This document shows, piece by piece, positions 57,803 through 64,000 of a stretch of 64,000 bases of DNA. The DNA comes from an uncultured Oscillospiraceae bacterium (GTDB lineage: Bacteria > Bacillota > Clostridia > Oscillospirales > Oscillospiraceae): NCBI GenBank assembly GCA_934512135.1, contig CAKSWT010000014.1:1-64000 (forward strand). Direction: 5' to 3'. Position 1 is the first letter of the stretch. Each line of letters begins with the position of its first letter. The notes beneath the pieces were generated by a model, which ran no database searches, was not told the origin of the DNA, and saw only the letters and a program-made list of their open reading frames with translations. Position numbers and translations under genes: made by a program.

Positions 57803-58519
57803 ATGAAAGAACCGCAGTATAAACGTGTGCTGCTGAAGATCAGCGGCGAGGTGCTGGCAGGCAACGGAAAGCGTGGCCTGGACTTTGACGTGATCGGCAA
57901 GGTGTGCGACGTGGTAAAGCAGTGCACTCAGGCCGGTGTGGAAGTGGCCATCGTCGTGGGCGGAGGAAACTTCTGGCGCGGCATTAAGGACGGCGGAGAT
58001 CGCATGCAGCGGGTTCGGGCCGACCATATGGGAATGCTGGCCACCACCATCAATGCCCTGGCTGTGGCCGACTGCCTGGAGCAGCGGGATGTGGAAGTGC
58101 GGGTTCAGACTGCCATTGAGATGCGCGCCATTGCGGAGCCCTACATTCGTCAGAAGGCCTGCCGCCATCTGGAAAAGGGCAGAGTTGTGATTTTCGGCTG
58201 CGGTACCGGAAACCCCTATTTTTCCACGGATACCGGTGCAGCGCTTCGCGCGGCGGAGATCGACGCGGACGTGATTCTGCTGGCAAAGAATATTGACGGT
58301 GTATATGACAGCGACCCGGCGGTGAACCCCGACGCCAAGAAATACAGCGACATCACCTACTCGGAGGTACTGGCAAAGCAGCTCCAGGTGATGGATTCCA
58401 CGGCCACCAGTCTCTGCATGGACAACAATATTCCCGTGTTTGTCTTTGCACTGAAGCAGCCGGAGAACATTCTCAAGGCCGCCATGGGTGAAAATATCGG
58501 AACCTATGTCCATGGCTGA
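57803..58519 (+). CDS. pyrH: UMP kinase
   Basis: The ATG at 57803 follows AAAGGAGAATG. The 238-residue amino-acid-kinase-fold protein has VLLKISGEVLAG, AIVVGGGNFWRGI, RVRADHMGMLATTINALAV, GTGNPYFSTDTGAALRAAEI and AKNIDGVYDSDPAVN. It phosphorylates UMP to UDP and is hexameric in relatives. tsf and rpsB, which usually precede it, are absent. Confidence 0.97.
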   Translation: MKEPQYKRVLLKISGEVLAGNGKRGLDFDVIGKVCDVVKQCTQAGVEVAIVVGGGNFWRGIKDGGDRMQRVRADHMGMLATTINALAVADCLEQRDVEVRVQTAIEMRAIAEPYIRQKACRHLEKGRVVIFGCGTGNPYFSTDTGAALRAAEIDADVILLAKNIDGVYDSDPAVNPDAKKYSDITYSEVLAKQLQVMDSTATSLCMDNNIPVFVFALKQPENILKAAMGENIGTYVHG

Positions 58520-58556
58520 TTAATTGTATTATCAAACATCGTAGGAGGCGTTTTTC

Positions 58557-59111
58557 ATGAAAGTAGATATGAGCCCTTATACCAGAAAAATGGATAAGAC
58601 CATCGAGGTGCTGCTGAGCCAGTTTGCCGCTGTGCGGGCAGGACGTGCCAACGCTGCGGTGCTGGACCAGATCTCCGTGGAGTATTACGGCGTGGACACC
58701 CCCATCAACCAGGTGGGCTCCATCACCTCTCCCGATCCCCGGACCCTGGTCATTGAGCCTTGGGACAAGAGCCTGCTGAAGCTCATTGAAAAGGCGATTC
58801 AGACCAGCGATCTGGGCATCAATCCCCAGAACGACGGGCGGATCATCCGACTGATCTTCCCCCAGCTCACAGAGGAGCGCCGGAAGGACCTCACCAAGCA
58901 GGTTAAGAAATACGGCGAGGAGAGCAAGGTCGCCTTTCGGAACATTCGCCGGGAGGCCATGGACGCCATCAAGGCCATGAAGAAGAAGGCGGAGATCACC
59001 GAGGATGACCAGAAGGTGGCAGAGAAGGACCTTCAGAAGGTCACGGATGACTATGTCAAAAAGGTCGATGAGCACTGCGCCAAAAAGGAAAAGGAGCTCA
59101 TGGAGCTGTAA
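58557..59111 (+). CDS. frr: Ribosome recycling factor
   Basis: The 184-residue protein contains KTIEVLLSQFAAVRAGRANAAVLD, VEYYGVDTPINQVGSI, IQTSDLGINPQNDGRIIRL and PQLTEERRKDLTKQVKKYGEE, all conserved in RRF. With EF-G it splits post-termination ribosomes. GTAGGAGG precedes the ATG. A pseudo-palindromic GGGAAAGGG / CCCTTTCCC stretch sits in the following gap. Confidence 0.97.
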   Translation: MKVDMSPYTRKMDKTIEVLLSQFAAVRAGRANAAVLDQISVEYYGVDTPINQVGSITSPDPRTLVIEPWDKSLLKLIEKAIQTSDLGINPQNDGRIIRLIFPQLTEERRKDLTKQVKKYGEESKVAFRNIRREAMDAIKAMKKKAEITEDDQKVAEKDLQKVTDDYVKKVDEHCAKKEKELMEL

Positions 59112-59192
59112 TCATGCTTTGGGAAAGGGGAGACCCTTTCCCAAACTTTCACGGCCTCTTTCCAGAGAAGCGGCTCGTGGGAAAGGAACGTC

Positions 59193-59921
59193 ATGGCGAT
59201 ACGAAAGAAGGAAGCGTCTTGTCTGCCGGTGCCGCAGCACATTGCAATCATTATGGACGGCAATGGCCGTTGGGCCAAAAAGCGGCTGCTGCCCCGGACG
59301 GCGGGGCATGGAGCCGGGGCGGAGACATTTCGGAAAATTGCGCTGTACTGCCGGAAGATCGGGGTAAAGTACCTGACGGTATATGCGTTTTCCACGGAGA
59401 ACTGGAAACGGCCCCAGGAGGAGGTCTCCAAGATCATGTCCCTGATGCGGGATTATCTGCTGGAGGCCATCCGGGATATGCAGAAAAACCATGTGAAGAT
59501 TTGCTTTTTTGGGGATCTCTCTGCCCTGAGTCCGGAGCTCCAGGAGCTGGCCGCAGAGGCCAGCAAGGAGTCGGAGGTCTATACGGATTCCCAGGTGAAT
59601 ATGTGCATCAACTATGGGAGCCGGGACGAAATTCTGCGGGCGGCCAAAATGTGGGCGGAGCACTGTGCGCAGACCGGGACGGATCCCCAAGAACTCACCG
59701 GAGAAACGTTTTCCTCTCTGCTGTATTCCGCAGACATTCCGGATCCGGAGCTGATTATTCGCCCCGGGGGAGAGCTGCGTATCTCCAATTTCCTGCTGTG
59801 GCAGGCGGCCTACTCGGAGTTCTACTTTACCGATGTGCTCTGGCCGGACTTTTCAGAGGCGGAGCTGGACAAGGCCATTGAAGCCTATCGGTCCAGGAAC
59901 CGGCGGTTTGGAGGAATTTGA
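59193..59921 (+). CDS. uppS: Isoprenyl (undecaprenyl) diphosphate synthase
   Basis: The 242-residue cis-prenyltransferase carries HIAIIMDGNGRWAKKR (motif I, DGNGRWA), GHGAGAETFRKIA, YLTVYAFSTENWKRPQEEV, and the C-terminal DPELIIRPGGELRISNFLLWQAAYSEFYFTDVLWPDF. It makes the C55 carrier lipid precursor for cell-wall synthesis. The start has GAAAGGAACG upstream. cdsA follows after 3 nt. Confidence 0.96.
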   Translation: MAIRKKEASCLPVPQHIAIIMDGNGRWAKKRLLPRTAGHGAGAETFRKIALYCRKIGVKYLTVYAFSTENWKRPQEEVSKIMSLMRDYLLEAIRDMQKNHVKICFFGDLSALSPELQELAAEASKESEVYTDSQVNMCINYGSRDEILRAAKMWAEHCAQTGTDPQELTGETFSSLLYSADIPDPELIIRPGGELRISNFLLWQAAYSEFYFTDVLWPDFSEAELDKAIEAYRSRNRRFGGI

Positions 59922-59924
59922 TTC

Positions 59925-60737
59925 ATGAAGTCAAGACTGCTTGTGGCGGCGGTGGGTGTTCCGCTGCTGCTGGTGATTCTGTTGGTGTGCCCGAAAATCA
60001 TTACGGTGCTGATGATTTCCCTGCTGTCATCCATTGGGGCCAGAGAGATGCTCTATACCACGGGGATTGTCCGGCAGACTCGTATGATGCTCTACAGCAT
60101 GGGTATGGCATTTCTGATGCCCCTGTGGAGCTATATCGGCTGCCCCATTCTTCCGGGGGCGGTGGCCGTGACGGTGTTTGGGCTGCTGCTGTTTCTGGAG
60201 GCTTTGGTCGCTTATCCGGATGTGAAATTTGAAAGCGTCACCGGCTGCCTCTTTGCCGGAATTGTGATTCCCGTATGTCTATCCAGTATTGCCCGGATTC
60301 TGCTGATGGACACCGGGCGGCACCTGGTGCTGATTCCCATTATGATTCCCTTTATCGCAGATGCCGGGGCATATTTTGCCGGAAGATTTCTGGGAAAGCA
60401 TAAAATGGCGCCGGTGCTCTCTCCCCACAAGACCATTGAGGGGGCAGTGGGGGGCGTTTTGTCCGGCATCCTGTCTATGGTGATCTACGGACTGGTGATG
60501 CAGTTTGGGTTCCACCTGACCTATCACTATGGCTATGCTGTCCTGTATGGTCTGGTGGGGTCTCTGGTGTCCATTGTGGGAGATCTGTCCTTTTCCATGA
60601 TTAAGCGGGAGACGGGAATCAAGGACTACGGCACGCTGTTCCGGGCCCATGGTGGCGTTCTGGATCGGTTTGACAGTGTAATATTTGCGGCCCCGGTGGT
60701 GGAGCTTCTGATGCTTCTGCTGCCTGTGCTGGCGTAA
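59925..60737 (+). CDS. cdsA: Phosphatidate cytidylyltransferase
   Basis: The 270-residue membrane protein has about seven helices and the CdsA signature at the end: GDLSFSMIKRETGIKDYGTLFRAHGGVLDRFDSVIF, together with FIADAGAYFAGRFLGKHKMAPVLSPHKTIEGAVGG. It makes CDP-diacylglycerol for phospholipid synthesis. GGAGGAATTT precedes the start. Confidence 0.95.
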   Translation: MKSRLLVAAVGVPLLLVILLVCPKIITVLMISLLSSIGAREMLYTTGIVRQTRMMLYSMGMAFLMPLWSYIGCPILPGAVAVTVFGLLLFLEALVAYPDVKFESVTGCLFAGIVIPVCLSSIARILLMDTGRHLVLIPIMIPFIADAGAYFAGRFLGKHKMAPVLSPHKTIEGAVGGVLSGILSMVIYGLVMQFGFHLTYHYGYAVLYGLVGSLVSIVGDLSFSMIKRETGIKDYGTLFRAHGGVLDRFDSVIFAAPVVELLMLLLPVLA

Positions 60738-60791
60738 AAGCAGGGGCTGGAGGTAACTCCGGCCTCCTTTTGCAGAAAGCGTGGTATAATC

Positions 60792-61937
60792 ATGAAAACC
60801 AAAGCTATATCTATTTTAGGAAGTACCGGCTCCATTGGCCGGCAGACCCTGTCTGTGGCGGAGCATCTGGGGGTTTCGGTCTGTGCGCTGACGGCCAACG
60901 AAAATGTGGATCGGATGGAGGAACAGGCCAGGGCCTTCCGGCCGCGGCTGTGCGTTATGGGCAGCGAGGCCGCCGGAGAGGCGCTGCGTCACCGGCTGAG
61001 GGATCTTCCCATTACCGTGAAATCCGGCATGGAGGGGCTGATCGAGGCGGCCACCATGCCCGAGGCGGACGTGGTAATCACAGCAGTGATGGGGATGGTG
61101 GGACTGCGCCCCACCCTGGCTGCCCTGGAGGCAAAAAAACGGATCGGGCTGGCCAACAAGGAGACCCTGGTGTGCGCAGGAGAGCTGGTGATGGATGCGG
61201 CGGATCGCTGGGGTGCGGAAATCGTGCCGGTGGATTCTGAGCACAGCGCGATTTTCCAATGCCTGATGGGCTGCCGGGATCGGTCGGAGATCCGGAGATT
61301 GATCCTCACGGCCTCCGGAGGGCCGTTTTACGGCAAGAAATTTCAGGAGCTGGAGACAATCAAGAAGGAGGACGCCTTCCGGCATCCCACCTGGACCATG
61401 GGGCCGAAGATTACCATTGACTCCGCCACCATGATGAACAAGGGCCTGGAGGTCATAGAGGCCATGCGGCTCTACCGTCTGCCGAAGGAGCAGGTGGATG
61501 TGGTGGTGCATCGGCAGAGCATTGTTCACTCCCTGGTGGAGTTCCGGGACGGAGCCATTTTGGCCCAGCTGGGGGTGCCGGATATGCGCATTCCCATTCA
61601 GCTGGCGCTGACCTATCCCAACCGGATGGAGGCCCCCTGCCAGCGGCTGGACCTGCTCTCCTGCGGGGATCTGAGCTTCCTGCCGCCGGATGATAAAAAT
61701 TTCCCCTGCCTTGCCTATGCTGTGGAGGCGGCAGAGCGGGGGGGCACGGCCTGCGCCATTTTGAACGGCGCCAATGAGGCCGCGGTGGGGATGTTCCTGA
61801 AGGACGAAATCGGCTTCAACGATATTCCCCGACGGGTGCGGCACGCAATGGATGCGGTACCGGTAGTGGAGCATCCGTCCCTGGATGATATTCTGTCGGC
61901 AGACCGGCAGGCTCGAGCCTGCGTGGGGAGAGGGTAA
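60792..61937 (+). CDS. dxr: 1-deoxy-D-xylulose 5-phosphate reductoisomerase
   Basis: The 381-residue protein has the NADPH site ISILGSTGSIGRQTLSVAE, ANKETLVCAGELV, PVDSEHSAIFQCL, the substrate/metal region ILTASGGPFYGKK and MGPKITIDSATMMNKGLEVIEA. It makes MEP, the first committed step of the MEP isoprenoid route; ispG, later in the same route, lies two genes on. The start is ATG 60792; a weak GTATAAT lies just upstream, and the ribosome site is weak. Confidence 0.96.
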   Translation: MKTKAISILGSTGSIGRQTLSVAEHLGVSVCALTANENVDRMEEQARAFRPRLCVMGSEAAGEALRHRLRDLPITVKSGMEGLIEAATMPEADVVITAVMGMVGLRPTLAALEAKKRIGLANKETLVCAGELVMDAADRWGAEIVPVDSEHSAIFQCLMGCRDRSEIRRLILTASGGPFYGKKFQELETIKKEDAFRHPTWTMGPKITIDSATMMNKGLEVIEAMRLYRLPKEQVDVVVHRQSIVHSLVEFRDGAILAQLGVPDMRIPIQLALTYPNRMEAPCQRLDLLSCGDLSFLPPDDKNFPCLAYAVEAAERGGTACAILNGANEAAVGMFLKDEIGFNDIPRRVRHAMDAVPVVEHPSLDDILSADRQARACVGRG

Positions 61938-61973
61938 AAGAGGAAGATACAATTCTTTCGATTGGAGTTTTCT

Positions 61974-63032
61974 ATGTATCTTGTGATTGCAATCCTAATG
62001 TTCAGTTTTCTGATCTTTATCCATGAGCTGGGCCATTTTATCACGGCCAAGTTGTTCGATGTGAAGGTCAATGAGTTTTCCATTTTTATGGGTCCTCGTC
62101 TGCTCCACTGGGGCAGGGGAGAGACGGAGTATTCCCTGAGGCTGCTGCCCATTGGCGGGTACTGCGCCATGGAGGGGGAGGACGGCTCCAGCCAGGACCC
62201 CCGCTCCTTTACTGCCAAGGCGCCGTGGAAGCGGTGTATTATTCTGGCGGCAGGGGCCTTTATGAATTTCCTCACCGGCTTTGTCATTCTGGTGGTGCTG
62301 TATATGACGGCCACAGGCTTCCGGACGCTGGAGGTGACGGACTTTGTGGAGGGCTGCCCGCTGGAGGGAGAAAACGGCCTCCAGGTGGGAGACGTGCTGG
62401 AACAGATCGACGGCGACAACCTCTATATTTTCTCTGACTTCCTTATGCTCACAGAGCGGGCCGGAGAGGGCAACATGGAGGTGACGGTCCGTCGGGACGG
62501 CCAGCGTGTTACCCTGAATTTGGACATGACCAAAAGGGATTATACCGTAGACGGAAAGACACAGCATATCTACGGCCTGATTCTGGGAGGTGTGGCGGAG
62601 AAGAACGCCGGCTCCCTGCTGAAAAACGCCTGGCTCACCTCCATCGACTTTGCCAGAATGGTGAAAATGGGGCTGCTGGACCTGATCTCGGGCCGTGCGG
62701 GAATGAAGGATATGTCCGGCCCTGTGGGAATTGTGGATACCATTCAGGAGACCGGGAAGAATTCCCCCACCCGGGCCGCAGGGGTGATGAACGTGGTGTA
62801 TTTCGGCGCGTTTATTGCCATTAACCTGGCATTTATGAATATGCTGCCCATTCCGGCGCTGGACGGGGGGCATATATTCCTGCTGCTGGTGACGTGGATC
62901 ATAGAGTCCGTTACCAAGAAGAAAATCGACCCGAAATACGAGGCCTATATCCATGGCGCAGGGCTGGTGATCCTTCTGGGATTTATGCTGCTGGTGACCT
63001 TTCACGACATTGTGAAGCTGATTACGGGGTGA
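61974..63032 (+). CDS. rseP: RIP metalloprotease RseP (site-2 protease)
   Basis: The start at 61974 has TTGGAG 6 nt upstream. The 352-residue protein has the zinc motif HELGH in FLIFIHELGHFITAKLF, a PDZ-type region (residues ~115-200: GLQVGDVLEQIDGDNLYIF), and the second catalytic segment NMLPIPALDGGHIFLL (the LDG motif), with four membrane helices. It cuts membrane-bound anti-sigma factors or signal-peptide remnants inside the bilayer. No anti-sigma gene is near. ispG follows after 4 nt. Confidence 0.94.
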   Translation: MYLVIAILMFSFLIFIHELGHFITAKLFDVKVNEFSIFMGPRLLHWGRGETEYSLRLLPIGGYCAMEGEDGSSQDPRSFTAKAPWKRCIILAAGAFMNFLTGFVILVVLYMTATGFRTLEVTDFVEGCPLEGENGLQVGDVLEQIDGDNLYIFSDFLMLTERAGEGNMEVTVRRDGQRVTLNLDMTKRDYTVDGKTQHIYGLILGGVAEKNAGSLLKNAWLTSIDFARMVKMGLLDLISGRAGMKDMSGPVGIVDTIQETGKNSPTRAAGVMNVVYFGAFIAINLAFMNMLPIPALDGGHIFLLLVTWIIESVTKKKIDPKYEAYIHGAGLVILLGFMLLVTFHDIVKLITG

Positions 63033-63036
63033 TTGT

Positions 63037-64000
63037 ATGAAACGAAAGATTATGGTGGGCAATGTCCCGGTGGGCGGAGACGCACCGGTGAGCATTCAGT
63101 CCATGCTCAATACCAAGACCACAGACGTGGAGGGGAGCCTGACCCAGATCCGTGCCCTTCGGGCCGCCGGGTGTCAGATTGTCCGGCTGGCGATTCCGGA
63201 TATGGACGCTGCCCGAGGCTTTGCGGAGATTGCCAAGGCGTCCCCGCTGCCGCTGGTGGCGGACATCCATTTTGACTATCGTCTTGCCATTGCGGCGGCG
63301 GAGGGCGGTGCAGCGAAAATCCGGATCAATCCCGGAAACATCGGCGGCCGAGACCGGGTCAAGGCGGTGGTGGATGTCTGCCGGGAAAAGCATATTCCCA
63401 TTCGGATCGGTGTCAACGGCGGCTCTTTGGAGAAAGAAATTCTTGAAAAGTACGGCCATCCCACAGCGGAGGCCCTGGTGGAAAGCGCCCTGGGACATGT
63501 GCGCCTGTTGGAGGAGCAGGGGTTTGAGGACATCTGCATCTCCATGAAGTCCTCCTCAGTGCCGGTGACCATGGCGGCCTATCGCCTGATGGATGGCAAG
63601 ACGGATTATCCCCTGCATTTGGGAGTCACGGAGACGGGAACGGCCCATATGGGCCTGATCAAATCCGCCATGGGCATTGGCGGACTGCTGTGTATGGGCA
63701 TCGGCAACACCATGCGGGTGAGCCTGACGGCAGACCCGGTGGAGGAGGTGGTGGCGGCCAAGGAGATTCTCCAGGCCGCGGGCCTTCGGAAGGATGCCCC
63801 GGAGCTGATTGCCTGCCCCACCTGCGGCCGTACCCAGATCGACCTGATCCGGCTGGCGGAGGAGGTGGAGCAGCGGCTGAAGGGCTGCACAAAGCCTGTG
63901 ACCGTGGCAGTGATGGGGTGCATTGTAAACGGGCCCGGAGAAGCCCGGGAGGCAGATGTAGGAATTGCCGGGGGAAAGGACTGCGGCGTTTTGTTTGCCA
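63037..64000 (+). CDS. ispG: 4-hydroxy-3-methylbut-2-en-1-yl diphosphate synthase (partial, runs off window)
   Basis: The frame opens at ATG 63037 and has no stop before 64000, giving 321 visible residues of an expected ~350. It shows VSIQSMLNTKTTDVEGSL, LPLVADIHFDYRLA, AAKIRINPGNIG, GVTETGTAHMGLIKSAMGIG, and the [4Fe-4S] ligands in ACPTCGR and AVMGCIVNGPGEA. It catalyses the reductive ring opening of MEcPP in the MEP pathway. It is the last visible gene of the pyrH-to-ispG block. Confidence 0.96.
   Translation, partial: MKRKIMVGNVPVGGDAPVSIQSMLNTKTTDVEGSLTQIRALRAAGCQIVRLAIPDMDAARGFAEIAKASPLPLVADIHFDYRLAIAAAEGGAAKIRINPGNIGGRDRVKAVVDVCREKHIPIRIGVNGGSLEKEILEKYGHPTAEALVESALGHVRLLEEQGFEDICISMKSSSVPVTMAAYRLMDGKTDYPLHLGVTETGTAHMGLIKSAMGIGGLLCMGIGNTMRVSLTADPVEEVVAAKEILQAAGLRKDAPELIACPTCGRTQIDLIRLAEEVEQRLKGCTKPVTVAVMGCIVNGPGEAREADVGIAGGKDCGVLFA

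Overview
The window looks like a chromosomal segment of a GC-rich, spore-forming, anaerobic Clostridia member of the Oscillospiraceae type (Oscillibacter/Flavonifractor/Lawsonibacter-like). The reasons are a SpoIIID gene with a sigma-E-like promoter, a T-box-controlled ThrRS without a TGS domain, Firmicutes-type sigma-A promoters and AGGAGG ribosome sites, a FeoA-FeoB fusion, and housekeeping blocks (pyrH-frr-uppS-cdsA-dxr-rseP-ispG; rimM-trmD) in Gram-positive order. The placement is inference; there is no rRNA gene. No CRISPR array, tRNA, prophage or intact insertion sequence was seen.

Layout. 1-5.1 kb is an accessory patch: a truncated secreted beta-helix protein coupled to a TetR regulator, a decayed aminotransferase, a P-loop kinase, acetyltransferase fragments, and an AT-richer epimerase inserted beside an intact GNAT gene. 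5.2-6.8 kb is a glycine-riboswitch-controlled AGCS symporter. 7-18.9 kb is the most interesting part. It holds an M20 amidohydrolase with a PhlG/phloretin-hydrolase-like enzyme, then (after a MATE exporter) an operon of five small mostly unrecognised genes, both subunits of a pyrogallol-phloroglucinol transhydroxylase-type molybdoenzyme, a thiolase and a BKACE (beta-keto acid cleavage) enzyme. 18.9-23.7 kb is a molybdenum-cofactor operon (moeA, a second molybdopterin-binding gene, moaA, moaC, mogA, MOSC) behind a structured leader that resembles a Moco riboswitch. Read together, 7-23.7 kb looks like a cassette that releases or isomerises polyphenol-derived trihydroxybenzenes, cleaves the resulting C6 beta-keto acid to acetoacetate and acetyl-CoA units, and supplies the cofactor. 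The phloroglucinol reductase, cyclohydrolase and dehydrogenase steps are not in the window.

23.8-28.5 kb (minus strand) holds feoAB with its small Cys-rich partner behind a DtxR-like operator, and thrS with a T-box leader. 28.6-31.4 kb is a Crp/Fnr regulator with a two-gene ABC importer that has no ATPase. It is followed by an unusual array of consecutive hairpins (31.44-31.70 kb), an SLH-domain secreted protein and a RodA-like SEDS gene. 34.3-45 kb holds housekeeping genes (tsaE, tsaB, upp, argS, rimM, trmD, sirtuin, spoIIID, DegV) and a probable 198-nt structured RNA (possibly 6S-like) near 40.6 kb. 45-48.6 kb is a tightly packed C39-peptidase-like/MATE/transglutaminase trio. 48.7-54.4 kb is a complete dipeptide/oligopeptide ABC importer. 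54.5-57.6 kb holds a GNAT, a class I glutamine-amidotransferase-like hydrolase, a membrane-dipeptidase-family enzyme and a class A beta-lactamase-like hydrolase. 57.8-64 kb is the pyrH-to-ispG block, with ispG running off the edge.

Coordinates come from reading starts, stops and ribosome sites by eye. Family names rest on recognisable motifs and remembered family features; no database search was run.
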